This document shows positions 25,749 to 34,423 of a stretch of DNA of 64,000 nt, in pieces (the stretch's first letter is position 1; every line of letters begins with the position of its first letter). The DNA is from Thalassospiraceae bacterium LMO-SO8 (GTDB taxonomy: Bacteria > Pseudomonadota > Alphaproteobacteria > Rhodospirillales > Casp-alpha2). The notes under the pieces are model-generated. The model did not search any database. It saw nothing but the letters and a program-made list of their open reading frames with translations, and was not told the origin of the DNA. The stretch covers positions 2,746,001-2,810,000 of the forward strand of contig CP134226.1 in the NCBI GenBank assembly GCA_031655335.1, given 5' to 3'. The position numbers and the translations under genes were made by a program.

Positions 25749-25791
25749 AGCCGCGCGAAAGGCCGATATGGCCGGGTTCGCGCGGCTTTTT
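25749..25791 (+). terminator. Bidirectional terminator between dksA and rnk
   Basis: An 11-bp stem (25749-25759 with 25777-25787) is followed by TTTT on the plus strand; on the minus strand it is also followed by a short T run. It ends dksA and probably the convergent rnk. Confidence 0.9.
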
Positions 25792-25834
25792 CGTGTCCTG
25801 AGTTCGCCCACTGCCCCGGGTTGCAGGCCCGTCG

Positions 25835-26248
25835 TCAGGCGGGATTGTCGATCCCGTTCACGCTTTCGACCGCCAGCCTGTGGGGATGCCCGTTGCGTCC
25901 GGTCCAGTCGATCGACTGGCCGGCGGACAGACCGATCAGCGCCGCGCCGATGGGCGTGAGGATCGACACCTTGCCTGCCGAAATATCCGCCTCGTTGGGG
26001 AATACCAGGGTGATGGTTCGGTCTTCACCCGTGTCGGTGGTGAAGCGCAGGGTCGAGCCCATTCTGACGACATTTGCCTGAATTTGTTCGTCGGGCACGA
26101 TTTCCGCCCGGTCGAGTTCGGCAAGAAGCTGGCTGGAAACGTCGGGGTTTCTGTCGCTCACCCCCTCGGCAAGTCCCCACAATCGGTCATGGTCGCTGCG
26201 GGCGATGGTAATCGGGGGCTTGGACTGTGTCGCGTTTTCGAAGGTCAT
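25835..26248 (-). CDS. rnk: Regulator of nucleoside diphosphate kinase, GreA/GreB-fold protein
   Basis: 137 residues matching Rnk: a short helical N-terminus (PPITIARSDHDRLWGLAEG) and a GreA/GreB C-terminal FKBP-like domain (TLVFPNEADISAGKVSILTP, then IGAALIGLSAGQSIDW). Rnk binds RNA polymerase in the secondary channel, like GreA and DksA, but lacks the long coiled coil. It is convergent with dksA, so two polymerase secondary-channel factors lie side by side. The ATG at 26248 has GAGGA 8 bases upstream. Confidence 0.88.
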   Translation of the reverse strand: MTFENATQSKPPITIARSDHDRLWGLAEGVSDRNPDVSSQLLAELDRAEIVPDEQIQANVVRMGSTLRFTTDTGEDRTITLVFPNEADISAGKVSILTPIGAALIGLSAGQSIDWTGRNGHPHRLAVESVNGIDNPA

Positions 26249-26550
26249 TGCAGGATCCTCTGAAAAGGAAGCCGGCGCGCGGATGGGCGCGCCGAGCGCA
26301 TTGCGTGTGATTTCTGAAAATGGCGGGTGTCGCGTCTGGATTGTGTCTGCCCCTTCCGCCGGGGCAAATGGTCAGGTCCCCACGGCTGGGGACGCGACGT
26401 CGCCGAGCCGGGGGCTAGCCTCCCGCGAGGGGATGCTGCCGGCGAAGAATGACGCAGAAGTGCATGACCGTGTTCATGGTAAAGGCCATAGGAAAACGGC
26501 GCGGGGAAGTCAAGGTGGATGGGCGGTGTGGCGCCGACCGATCAGCCGCG

Positions 26551-26583
26551 ACAAAAAAAGAGGCCGGCGCTGGGCGCCGGCCT
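26551..26583 (-). terminator. Terminator after flgH
   Basis: A 10-bp perfect stem (26561-26570 with 26574-26583) and a 3-base loop, followed on the minus strand by a run of T residues (26553-26559). It ends the flgF-flgG-flgA-flgH unit. The remainder of the rnk-flgH gap (26249-26550) shows a GTCCCC/GGGGAC inverted repeat at 26376-26393 and no convincing gene. Confidence 0.88.
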
Positions 26584-26658
26584 TTGAAGTTGATCCAGGT
26601 TCTTCATACGAACCTAGAACGGGAAACTTTTGTCCGTTCGGTGGAGATGCCGCTCCTT

Positions 26659-27432
26659 CTAGAACGGGAAGAGGATGTCCCAAAGTTGCATTCCCCAGCG
26701 GGGCTGCTGAAGTTCGCTCAGCGTTCCGCGCCCGCCGTAGGCGACCCGCATTTCTGCGATCTTTTCATGGGAAATCTTGTTGTCGGAATCGATGTCGGAC
26801 GGCCGCACCACGCCGGTGACCATCAGTTCGCGCAGTTCCGAGTTCACCCGGAGTTCCTGGCGGCCCATGATGACCAGGTTGCCGTTGGGCAGAACCTGGG
26901 TGACGACGGCGGCGAAGGTCAGGCTGATTTCTTCCGACCGTTCGATGGAGCCGTCGCCTTCCGTGCCGTGAGTGTTGCCGAAGTTGGCGATGGATGCCGG
27001 GTTGACGCCGTCGGGCAGGTAGCGGGTGATCTCGCCCTCGAAGCCCAGCAAATTGGTGACCCGTGCCGCTTCGCTGTCGATGCGGTCGCGCTCCGTCTTG
27101 TTTTCCAAGGTCGCGCTGTCGCTCAGGGTCATCTGCACGGTCATGATGTCGCCGACCTGTTTGGCGCGCAGATCCTTGAAGAAGGCCCGCGCCCCCGCCC
27201 GCCACAACGAATTGGGGTTGCGTTCGGCGATCTTCGGCGCCGGCATGGGCATCGACACCGGCTTGTAGTCGGGCCGTCCCGTCGGGTTCTGGATCGGCGT
27301 GATCTTGGGTTCGTCGCCGACCTGTGACAGGCGGGTGAGGGTGTTGCACCCGGAGACCGTACCGGCCAGCAACGTGACCAAAGCCGTAGTCCGAAGCAGC
27401 TGACGCGAGAGGGAGATGATCGAGCCGTTCAT
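26659..27432 (-). CDS. flgH: Flagellar L-ring lipoprotein FlgH
   Basis: 257 residues. Lipoprotein signal peptide with lipobox VSGC, so the mature protein starts at Cys29. FlgH motifs follow: NPNSLWRAGARAFFKDLRAK, VGDIMTVQMTLSDSATLENK, and the C-terminal LPNGNLVIMGRQELRVNSEL and GVVRPSDIDSDN. It forms the outer-membrane ring around the rod. AGGAG lies 7 bases upstream of the ATG. It is the last gene of the flgF-flgG-flgA-flgH cluster, with a terminator about 75 bases downstream. Confidence 0.95.
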   Translation of the reverse strand: MNGSIISLSRQLLRTTALVTLLAGTVSGCNTLTRLSQVGDEPKITPIQNPTGRPDYKPVSMPMPAPKIAERNPNSLWRAGARAFFKDLRAKQVGDIMTVQMTLSDSATLENKTERDRIDSEAARVTNLLGFEGEITRYLPDGVNPASIANFGNTHGTEGDGSIERSEEISLTFAAVVTQVLPNGNLVIMGRQELRVNSELRELMVTGVVRPSDIDSDNKISHEKIAEMRVAYGGRGTLSELQQPRWGMQLWDILFPF

Positions 27433-27484
27433 GGGTTTTCTCCTAACTGCCCCTTAAGGAAAGGGGCGAATTCCTTTCGTGCCG

Positions 27485-28510
27485 TTACTGGCCGTTCTGC
27501 GCCAATTCGCGAATGCTGGTCATCGTCACCTTGGCTCGGCTGGGCCCCGTGATTTCACCTTCGAACACGGACTTGGAGCGTTTGTTGACGATCTGCACCA
27601 CGTCGCCGAGAGCCCCCCGCTCAAGGGCCTTGCCTTGTGCGGTCAGGGACAGCGGGCCGTGGCTCAGGGTGACGGTCACCAGTGAGCCGCGCTCGACCAG
27701 GATCGGGCGTTCGACGTCGGATACGCGGATCACGTCGTCGGGCCGCAGGCCGCGCTTGACAGACATGCCGACCAGATCTTCCAGCTTGGTCACCGTGTCC
27801 GGCATGATGCGGTCGGCGCGGATGCGGATCCATTTCACGTCGCGTTCCGTGAGGATGTCGTTGCGCGCCATCACCTTCGATACGACGGGGATCTTGACGA
27901 CCGGGTACAGACGCCCGGTCAGGCGCAGCCGTTCGCCGGCCGGGTCGCCCTTGGGGATGGAGACGACCGCCGCGAAGCGCTGGCTGCGCGGATCGTAGGT
28001 GATGTCGTCGACGCCGATGGTGGGGGTGGCGCTGCCGGCGATGTGGACGCGGGTCAGCTGCGTCGACAGGTCCAGTTCCGAGGCCGGGTCCGCACCCTTT
28101 TCAAACAGCGCCGCCATGATGGTGTCGACGATTTCGGCCCGCTCGATGACCTGGCTGACGCGTTCGACGACGACCTGCTGGCGGGCCGACAGCGGCCGCC
28201 AGTTCAGGCGGTAGGCCCGCGCCACCCGGTACAGCCAGCGGGCATCGAAGATGGCCCGCTCGCCAGGGGCGGGGGCATAGGCCACCGCGGCGTCGGCTTT
28301 CTCGCCGACGTTGATGAACAGGTCGCCCAGGTAGATCACCTTGTCATCGACGGTGATGGAGTCACGGAGCAACGGCGCGGTCATCTTTTCGCTCTGCTCC
28401 GCCGCGTCGGCGGGCGACGTTTTCTTGGCGGCGCCGGCGGCGGGCAGCGCGGCGACGGGCACCAGGGCTGCGGCCAAAGCGGCGGCGATGAACAGATTGC
28501 GGGCGGTCAT
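27485..28510 (-). CDS. flgA: P-ring assembly chaperone FlgA
   Basis: 341 residues with a signal peptide (Ala-rich, cleavage near AGA-AKK). The C-terminal two thirds show the SAF-like domain of FlgA: VVSKVMARNDILTERDVKWI, then GMSVKRGLRPDDVIRVSDVE and LVERGSLVTVTLSHGPLSL. It is a periplasmic chaperone for FlgI. It is longer than enteric FlgA because of an extra N-terminal region (about 40-150). The gap to flgH is 52 bp, and to flgG 88 bp, so these genes are probably co-transcribed. Confidence 0.92.
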   Translation of the reverse strand: MTARNLFIAAALAAALVPVAALPAAGAAKKTSPADAAEQSEKMTAPLLRDSITVDDKVIYLGDLFINVGEKADAAVAYAPAPGERAIFDARWLYRVARAYRLNWRPLSARQQVVVERVSQVIERAEIVDTIMAALFEKGADPASELDLSTQLTRVHIAGSATPTIGVDDITYDPRSQRFAAVVSIPKGDPAGERLRLTGRLYPVVKIPVVSKVMARNDILTERDVKWIRIRADRIMPDTVTKLEDLVGMSVKRGLRPDDVIRVSDVERPILVERGSLVTVTLSHGPLSLTAQGKALERGALGDVVQIVNKRSKSVFEGEITGPSRAKVTMTSIRELAQNGQ

Positions 28511-28598
28511 GTCACTCTACCTTTCTGAGACCTTTCGGTCTTTTCAAAGTCTTGCGGACTTACGAAGCCGTTCTGGCTTTACTCAACGGGCGCGCCGG

Positions 28599-29384
28599 TT
28601 AGCGGAGCGAAGTCAGCGTTCCCAGCATTTCATCCGAGGTCTGGATGACCTTGGAGTTCATTTCGTAGGCGCGCTGGGCGGAGATCAGGTTGGAGATCTC
28701 TTCCACCGCGTTCACGTTCGAGGTTTCCAGGAAGCCCTGCAGAATGGTGCCGTAGCCTTCCGTTCCGGGGTTGCCGGTGGTCGCGCTGCCGGAGGCCGGG
28801 GTTTCCTTGTAGAGGTTGTTGCCGATGGCTTCCAAACCGGGTTCGTTCTGGAAATTCACGGTCTGGATCTGGCCGGCGTTGGAGAATTGCACCTGGCCTT
28901 CGATCTTCACCAGAACTTCGCCCGACGCGTTGATGGTCACGTCGATGGCGTCATCCTGCACCGTGATCGGCGGGTTCAGGAGATACCCGTCATGGGTCAC
29001 GATTTGGCCGTTCTCGTTAAGTTGGAACGTGCCGTCACGGGTATAGGCGGTTTCGCCCGTGGGCAACTGGACCTGGAAGAAGCCCTTGCCCTGAATGGCC
29101 ATGTCGAACGTGTTGTCGGTGGACGACAGGTTGCCCTGTTCGTGGATACGGTAGACGGCGGCCAATTTCACGCCGAGACCGAGCTGCACGCCCGTGGGCA
29201 CGATGGCGCCATTGTCGGCCGAGGTCGATCCGACGCGGCGCAGATCCTGGTAAATCAGGTCCTGGAATTCCGTGCGCCGGCGTTTGAAGGCCGTGGTGTT
29301 CATGTTGGCGAGGTTGTTGGAGATGACCTCGACGTTTCGCTGTTGGGCAATCATGCCCGTCGAGCCGATATCAAGTGATCTCAT
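28599..29384 (-). CDS. flgG: Distal rod protein FlgG
   Basis: 261 residues, the standard FlgG length. N-terminal motif SLDIGSTGMIAQQRNVEVIS with NNLANMNTTAFKRRRTEFQD, central KGFFQVQLPTGETAYTRDG, and C-terminal VNAVEEISNLISAQRAYEMN then ADEM-like TSDEMLGTLTSLR. It builds the distal rod through the P and L rings. AGGACGGGAAAA precedes the ATG, the same leader sequence as in flgI and flgF. It lies between flgF and flgA. Confidence 0.97.
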   Translation of the reverse strand: MRSLDIGSTGMIAQQRNVEVISNNLANMNTTAFKRRRTEFQDLIYQDLRRVGSTSADNGAIVPTGVQLGLGVKLAAVYRIHEQGNLSSTDNTFDMAIQGKGFFQVQLPTGETAYTRDGTFQLNENGQIVTHDGYLLNPPITVQDDAIDVTINASGEVLVKIEGQVQFSNAGQIQTVNFQNEPGLEAIGNNLYKETPASGSATTGNPGTEGYGTILQGFLETSNVNAVEEISNLISAQRAYEMNSKVIQTSDEMLGTLTSLR

Positions 29385-29552
29385 TTTTCCCGTCCTTTCG
29401 CTTGCCGGTTGCGATTCCGGCGTGTTGCGTTGTGCGTTCTGTCGTGTCGTCGACGCGGCGCTTCAGCCGCACGTTTTGCTGTTCCGGCGTTCGGCCGGTG
29501 GTGGTCTTTCCGGGTCTTCGCCCGATCGATCCGTTCCCGTGGCGGCGCCGGT

Positions 29553-30290
29553 TTAAGCGTCGCGCGCCAGGCTTCTGATCATTTCCTTCTGGCGTTCGTC
29601 CTCGCGTTCGATGAAGGACTTCGCGCTTTCATAACTGCGGTGCAGTTCGATCATTTTGGCCATCTCCAGGATGGGCTCCACGTTGGAACCTTCCAGGGCG
29701 CCCTGGATCACGTCCGGGCTGGCGATGTCGATGGCCGGCGTCTCCGAGGAGAACAAGGCTCCCGACGTCTGCACCAGATCCTGCGGGTTTTCGAAGCGCA
29801 CGATCCTGACCTTGCCAAGCTGGCCGTTCTCCGTCGAAATGGTTCCGTCGCGGCCGATATTGATTTCGGCGTCGTTGGGGCCGAGGGTCATCGGCTGGCC
29901 GCCGGTCGACAGCAGCGGATAGCCCTGCTGGTTGACGATCTGACCGCCCGTATCCAGTCGAAACTGGCCATTTCGCGTGTACAGTTCGTTGCCTTGCGGG
30001 TCGCGGACCACGAAGAAGCCTTCGTTGCGGATCGCCATGTCGAGCTGGTTGCCCGTGGTTTCGATGGCGCCGTCCGTGGTGTCGAGCCGGGTCGCCAGAT
30101 CGCGTGCAAAGGTGAGTTTGGGGCTGATGAGCCGTTCGCCGCCTTTGCTTTTGACGATATGCTCAACGAACATCATCTGGCTGGATTTGTAGCCGTTGGT
30201 GCTCATGTTCGCCAAATTGTTGGCGACAACCTCGAGCTGCCGTTTGAGCGCGCCTTGGCGCGAAGCGGCAATGACCGCTGTGGTTTCCAT
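29553..30290 (-). CDS. flgF: Proximal rod protein FlgF
   Basis: 245 residues. Rod motif METTAVIAASRQGALKRQLE with VVANNLANMSTNGYKSSQMM at the N-terminus, central RNEGFFVVRDPQGNELYTRN, and the C-terminal EGSNVEPILEMAKMIELHRS with YESAKSF. It is a proximal rod subunit. First gene of the flgF-flgG-flgA-flgH cluster, about 80 bases downstream of a sigma-54 start site. The gap to flgG (168 bp) shows no promoter that I can recognise. Confidence 0.95.
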   Translation of the reverse strand: METTAVIAASRQGALKRQLEVVANNLANMSTNGYKSSQMMFVEHIVKSKGGERLISPKLTFARDLATRLDTTDGAIETTGNQLDMAIRNEGFFVVRDPQGNELYTRNGQFRLDTGGQIVNQQGYPLLSTGGQPMTLGPNDAEINIGRDGTISTENGQLGKVRIVRFENPQDLVQTSGALFSSETPAIDIASPDVIQGALEGSNVEPILEMAKMIELHRSYESAKSFIEREDERQKEMIRSLARDA

Positions 30291-30383
30291 CTGATTTTTC
30301 CCGTTCTATTCGTTCTCTTCCGGTGTGGCCCCTTTAGCGGGACCTTCATCCGGAAGGCAGTTCACGTATTTCCGCCAAACCTG

Positions 30384-30401
30384 TTGCAGCCGCCGTGCCA
30401 A
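30384..30401 (-). promoter_or_regulatory. Sigma-54 promoter of flgF-flgG-flgA-flgH
   Basis: The minus strand reads TTGGCACGGCGGCTGCAA. GG and GC are separated by exactly 10 bases, and TTGGCACG matches the -24 consensus fully. Transcription should start near 30373, about 83 bases before flgF. The rest of the flgF-fliL gap holds the activator site at 30476 and a GC-rich stretch; no fliL promoter was identified. Confidence 0.9.
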
Positions 30402-30475
30402 GTTTAAAAATTCAATTATTTCAAATAGATAATGATATTTTTAGGGTCTGATGACTGGGAAAATCCGGATGCCTT

Positions 30476-30492
30476 TGGCAGCCTTTGCCGGG
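30476..30492 (-). promoter_or_regulatory. Candidate activator site upstream of the flgF sigma-54 promoter
   Basis: The minus strand reads CCCGGCAAAGGCTGCCA, an inverted repeat of GGCA and TGCC, about 75-90 bases upstream of the -24 box. It resembles the elements at 20285 and 44160. It could also act on the divergent fliL operon. Confidence 0.5.
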
Positions 30493-30698
30493 TATTTCTT
30501 GCCTAGAGCCGGCCGTTGCTGGCGGTGGCGGGACTTTGATACCATCAGGATCGGGGGCCGCATGCGGGTGCTCGGGCGGGTGCCCGGGCCGGGCGCGCCG
30601 GGCGCAGCGCCTTATTCCCGCTTCAACGACTTGTTAACGACCTGATTTTAAAGTGCCAAGACTTGGGATCAGGACGCTAGGAAACGGTTGCCCCGGAT

Positions 30699-31253
30699 AT
30701 GGCTGACGACGACGATCTGGAAAACGAAGAGGTCGGCGGCGCTGACGAAGACGCCGACGGCGAAGAGGGCGCTTCCGACGGTGCCTCCAAGAGCAAGAAG
30801 AAGCTCATCATCATCGTTGCGGTGCTGCTGCTTGTCGTGGGGGGGGCCGCGGCGGCGTTCTTCACGGGCTTGCTTGAGCCCCTGATTTCAATGATCACGG
30901 GCAAGGACAGTTCCTCCGCGGTCGCCTCGGGCGAGGCGCCGGAGGGTATCGGTCTGTTCCACGATCTGCCGGAGGTTCTGGTCAACCTGAACACGGCCGG
31001 CCGAAAATCCCAGTTTTTGAAGATGAAGGTGTCGCTCGAAGTGGCGAGTGAACAGGACAAACTGATCATCGATGCCGTGAAGGATCGCGTGATGGACAAT
31101 TTCCAGGTCTATCTGCGTGAACTCAGGATCGAGGACTTGCAGGGTTCCGCCGGCATGTACCGCCTGCGCGAGGAGCTTCTGCGCCGGGTCCGGGCGGCGA
31201 CGGCGCCGGCCCAGGTCAAGGACGTCCTGTTCAAGGAAATGCTGGTTCAGTAG
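30699..31253 (+). CDS. fliL: Flagellar basal-body-associated protein FliL
   Basis: 184 residues. A very acidic cytoplasmic N-terminus (1-30) is followed by one membrane helix (KKLIIIVAVLLLVVGGAAAA, about 34-53) and a periplasmic domain (HDLPEVLVNLNTAGRKSQFL, LKMKVSLEVASEQD). FliL sits at the stator and supports motor torque. It begins the fliL-fliM-DUF6468-motE-cheY-cheZ-motB gene run on the plus strand, 27 bp before fliM. Confidence 0.93.
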   Translation: MADDDDLENEEVGGADEDADGEEGASDGASKSKKKLIIIVAVLLLVVGGAAAAFFTGLLEPLISMITGKDSSSAVASGEAPEGIGLFHDLPEVLVNLNTAGRKSQFLKMKVSLEVASEQDKLIIDAVKDRVMDNFQVYLRELRIEDLQGSAGMYRLREELLRRVRAATAPAQVKDVLFKEMLVQ

Positions 31254-31280
31254 ACTTATGGTACGCAGGGGATGTGACGG

Positions 31281-32429
31281 ATGACGAGCCCGGCTGACGA
31301 TCAAGACGCAATGGCGGCCGAATGGGAAGCCGCAATGGGCGGCGACGGCGGTGGCGGCGGCGGCGGCGACGAGCAGGACGAGCTGGCCGCCGAATGGGAA
31401 GCCATGATGGGCGGCGACGGCGACGGTGCCTCGACCGATGTCGGCATGGCCGCGCCCGAAGCCACCCGCGTTCTTAACCAGGACGAAATCGACAGCCTCC
31501 TGGGATTTGACGACAGTCACGAGGAAGGCACCGAAAAGTCGGGCATCCAGGCCATTCTGTCGTCGGCCCTGGTGTCCTACGAACGTCTGCCGATGCTCGA
31601 GGTCGTGTTCGACCGTCTCGTGCGTCTGATGTCGACCAGCCTTCGTAACTTCACCTCGGACAACGTCGAAGTCTCCCTCGACAACATCGCCTCCATCCGC
31701 TTCGGCGATTACCTGAACTCCATCCCCCTGCCGGCCATGCTCAGCGTGTTCAAGGCCGAGGAATGGGACAACTTCGGCCTGATCACGGTCGATTCCTCGC
31801 TGATCTATTCCATTGTCGACGTGCTTTTGGGGGGGCGCCGCGGCACCGCCGCGATGCGCATCGAAGGCCGCCCCTACACGACCATCGAACGTTCCCTGGT
31901 CGAACGCATGATCCACGTCATGCTGACCGACCTGTCGGCCGCGTTCGAGCCGCTCAGCCCCGTGACCTTCCGCTTCGACCGTCTGGAAACCAACCCGCGC
32001 TTCGCGACGATTTCCCGACCGTCGAACGCCGCCATCGTGACGCGCCTGCGCATCGACATGGAAGACCGCGGCGGGCGCCTGGAACTGCTGCTGCCCTACG
32101 CCACCCTGGAGCCGGTCCGCGAACTGCTGCTGCAGATGTTCATGGGCGAAAAATTCGGCCGGGATTCGATCTGGGAAACCCACCTGGCGGAAGAATTGTG
32201 GATGACCGAGGTCGATCTGGAGGCGGTCATCGACCAGCAGGTCGTCAGCCTGCAGAAGGTGTTCGACCTCAAGGAAGGCTCGCAGATGATGCTGAACGCG
32301 ACGCCGGACAGCCCCGTCATGCTGTCCTGCGGCAACGTGCCCCTTTATATCGGCCGCATGGGCCGCAAGGGGGGGCGCATCGCGGTGCGCATCGAAGACC
32401 GTATCGATCGCGCGCCCAAGACGTCCTGA
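31281..32429 (+). CDS. fliM: Flagellar motor switch protein FliM with a duplicated N-terminal motif
   Basis: 382 residues. Typical FliM: the CheY-binding peptide LNQDEIDSLLGF at 65-76, the middle CheC-like domain with YERLPMLEVVFDRLVRLMST and LLGGRRG, and the C-terminal SpoA domain (VDLEAVIDQQVVSLQKVFDL). Before the peptide there is an unusual extension in which DDQDAMAAEWEAAMGGD (6-22) and DEQDELAAEWEAMMGGD (30-46) are near copies, joined by a Gly run. FliM receives phosphorylated CheY and controls rotation direction. GGGGATG precedes the ATG. Confidence 0.95.
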   Translation: MTSPADDQDAMAAEWEAAMGGDGGGGGGGDEQDELAAEWEAMMGGDGDGASTDVGMAAPEATRVLNQDEIDSLLGFDDSHEEGTEKSGIQAILSSALVSYERLPMLEVVFDRLVRLMSTSLRNFTSDNVEVSLDNIASIRFGDYLNSIPLPAMLSVFKAEEWDNFGLITVDSSLIYSIVDVLLGGRRGTAAMRIEGRPYTTIERSLVERMIHVMLTDLSAAFEPLSPVTFRFDRLETNPRFATISRPSNAAIVTRLRIDMEDRGGRLELLLPYATLEPVRELLLQMFMGEKFGRDSIWETHLAEELWMTEVDLEAVIDQQVVSLQKVFDLKEGSQMMLNATPDSPVMLSCGNVPLYIGRMGRKGGRIAVRIEDRIDRAPKTS

Positions 32430-32554
32430 GCGCGAATTTTTACGCCCGCGGTTAGCATTTCGTTCAGAACCTCGGGCATAGACTGGCCGCAGCGAACAAC
32501 CCCGGTTCCCCCGTTTGCAACGGACCGTTACCCAGGGGATGGAGAGACAAGACC

Positions 32555-33085
32555 GTGACCTTTTCCTTTTCCTTGACGCTTGAAATCATTCTGGCCCTCC
32601 TGCTGGTGGTCATGATCTGGTATTCGGTGATCCTGAACCGGCGGCTGACCCGCTTCCGCGGCAACCGCGAGCAGATGGAAAAGCTGGCCGCCACCTTCAA
32701 CGACGCGACGACCCGCGCGACGGCCAGCATCGGCGACCTGCGCATCGCCTCGGACGCGCTGCAGGATCAGTTGGCCAAGGCGGAAAGCCTGCGGGATGAT
32801 CTGGTATTCCTGGTCGATCGCGGGACCATCGCCGCCGATCGCCTGGAAGAAAACGTGCGTATTGCCCGGGACGAATACGTGGGCGGTGGTGATGCCGAGA
32901 CGGCGGACCCGCTCGAGGTCGTCGAGTCGGCCCGTCAGCAGCGTCCGGCACCCAAGGTCGCGGCGGCGCGCGGTGCGCGGAATACCGATGCCCGAGACCC
33001 CGCGCCGTCAGTCGGCGGCAAGAAAACCACGCCCCGCTCGGAAGCGGAACGCGCCTTGTTGAAAGCCATCCGCTCGGCCAACTAA
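32555..33085 (+). CDS. DUF6468-type membrane protein in the flagellar operon
   Basis: 176 residues. One N-terminal membrane helix (TLEIILALLLVVMIWYSVIL, about 8-27), then a coiled coil with RRLTRFRGNREQMEKLAATF and LAKAESLRDDLVFLVDRG, then an Arg/Ala-rich disordered tail. The pattern matches the DUF6468 family, which accompanies fliM and motE in alphaproteobacterial flagellar operons. The molecular role is not established to my knowledge. GGGGATGGAGAG lies upstream of the start. It may act at the motor near FliL or MotE. Confidence 0.8.
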   Translation: MTFSFSLTLEIILALLLVVMIWYSVILNRRLTRFRGNREQMEKLAATFNDATTRATASIGDLRIASDALQDQLAKAESLRDDLVFLVDRGTIAADRLEENVRIARDEYVGGGDAETADPLEVVESARQQRPAPKVAAARGARNTDARDPAPSVGGKKTTPRSEAERALLKAIRSAN

Positions 33086-33158
33086 GGCCGGGCACTGAAT
33101 TGCCATCCTGAAAGGCCCCGGTTTGCGCGGGGCGGACATGGACCCGACGGACGCTTGA

Positions 33159-33899
33159 ATGAACCCCTTTAGCAAATTCCGCTTTTTACCAGTGACGATC
33201 TTCGTGGCGTCGATGCTGTTGACCGTGAAAATCGGCGACATCTGGAACAGCGTGGACGGTCTGAAGAAGGATGCCATCCAGGTCGCGGGCGCGGCGGAAG
33301 CCCAGACGGAAACGCCGCCGGCCGCGGACCCGGCTGCGGCTCAGCCTGGTGCGACGCCCGCCGCCGCTGAACAGGCCGCCGTGCCGGGGGCGGGCGATCC
33401 GAACGCCGCCGCGGCTCCGCCGCCGGGTGATCCGACCGCCTCCAAGCTGATTACCGACGACCCGACGCTGCTGACGCCGCAGGAAATCGACCTGCTGCAA
33501 AACCTGGCCGACCGCCGGCGCGAGATCGAGGCCCGTGAACAGGAACTTCAAGTCCGTCAGGGCATGCTCGCCGCCGCCGAAGCCCGCATCGACCGCAAGA
33601 TCGCCGAATTGAAGAACCTGCAATCGGAAATCGACGGCCGCATCAAGGTGTTCGACGAGCAGCAGGAAAAGAAAATGGAAAGCCTCGTCAAGATCTACGA
33701 GAACATGAAGCCCAAGGAGGCGGCGCGGATTTTCGAGGATCTTGAGATGGATACCCTGCTGGAAGTCGCCCAGCGCATGAAGGAACGCAAGCTGGCCCCC
33801 GTGATGGCCAAGATGAATCCGGAGAAGGCCCGTGAGGTGACGGTGCAGTTGCGCGACCTCCGGTCGCTGCCGCGCGAGGGTCTGGACCAGGGGCAGTAA
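33159..33899 (+). CDS. motE: Flagellar motor accessory protein MotE
   Basis: 246 residues. One N-terminal membrane helix (about 8-25), a Pro/Ala-rich periplasmic linker (40-100), a coiled coil (about 105-175, EQELQVRQGMLAAAEARIDR), and a C-terminal MgtE-N/FliG-like fold (LVKIYENMKPKEAARIFEDL, APVMAKMNPEKAREVTVQLR). This architecture matches MotE-type proteins, which in Sinorhizobium act as a chaperone for the motor protein MotC. Encoded between the DUF6468 gene and cheY. Its exact partner here is unknown. Confidence 0.85.
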   Translation: MNPFSKFRFLPVTIFVASMLLTVKIGDIWNSVDGLKKDAIQVAGAAEAQTETPPAADPAAAQPGATPAAAEQAAVPGAGDPNAAAAPPPGDPTASKLITDDPTLLTPQEIDLLQNLADRRREIEAREQELQVRQGMLAAAEARIDRKIAELKNLQSEIDGRIKVFDEQQEKKMESLVKIYENMKPKEAARIFEDLEMDTLLEVAQRMKERKLAPVMAKMNPEKAREVTVQLRDLRSLPREGLDQGQ

Positions 33900-34026
33900 G
33901 CCGTTTCCGCCCACTGACAACGGGCCTAGTGCCTTAAAAAGGCTTGCTCTACCCCCAGCCATGAATAAACTGCCGGTTACTGGGGCTATAATCATAAATT
34001 CCCATGCGCAAAGCACGGAGTAAAAG

Positions 34027-34413
34027 ATGGCTGTCGACCTGAATATGAACGTCCTGATCGTGGATGATTACCAGACCATGCTCAGGATTCTGCGCAACCT
34101 GTTGCGCCAGTTGAATTTCAAGAACATTGATGAAGCATCCGACGGATCGGAAGCGCTCAAGAAGCTTCGGGCGAAGTCGTTCGGCTTGATCATCTCCGAC
34201 TGGAACATGGAGCCCATGACCGGGATTCAACTGCTGCGCGAAGTCCGTGCGGATGAAAAGTTGAAGCACATCCCGTTCGTCATGATCACGGCGGAAAGCA
34301 AGTCTGAAAACGTGATCGCGGCCAAGGAAGCCGGTGTTTCCAACTACATCGTCAAGCCGTTCAACGCCGAAACGCTTAAAGGCAAGCTGATCAGCGTCCT
34401 TGGCGAGTTCTAA
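34027..34413 (+). CDS. cheY: Chemotaxis response regulator CheY
   Basis: 128 residues, a single receiver domain. Acidic pocket Asp13/Asp14, phosphoacceptor Asp58 (IISDWNM), Thr88 (VMITAES) and Lys110 (YIVKPF) are all present. When phosphorylated it binds FliM and changes motor behaviour. GGAG lies 7 bases upstream of the ATG. cheZ follows after 10 bp with a strong ribosome site, so the two are co-transcribed. No CheA kinase is in the window. Confidence 0.95.
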   Translation: MAVDLNMNVLIVDDYQTMLRILRNLLRQLNFKNIDEASDGSEALKKLRAKSFGLIISDWNMEPMTGIQLLREVRADEKLKHIPFVMITAESKSENVIAAKEAGVSNYIVKPFNAETLKGKLISVLGEF

Positions 34414-34423
34414 GGAGACCGTT

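Noticed and set aside
26205-26819. 204-codon plus-strand open frame across the rnk-flgH gap
   Set aside because: It overlaps rnk, the flgH terminator and flgH in antisense, and the translated product has no domain-like features.
30451-30645. 64-codon open frame in the flgF-fliL gap
   Set aside because: No ribosome site, Arg/Pro-rich random-looking product, and it overlaps the regulatory region.
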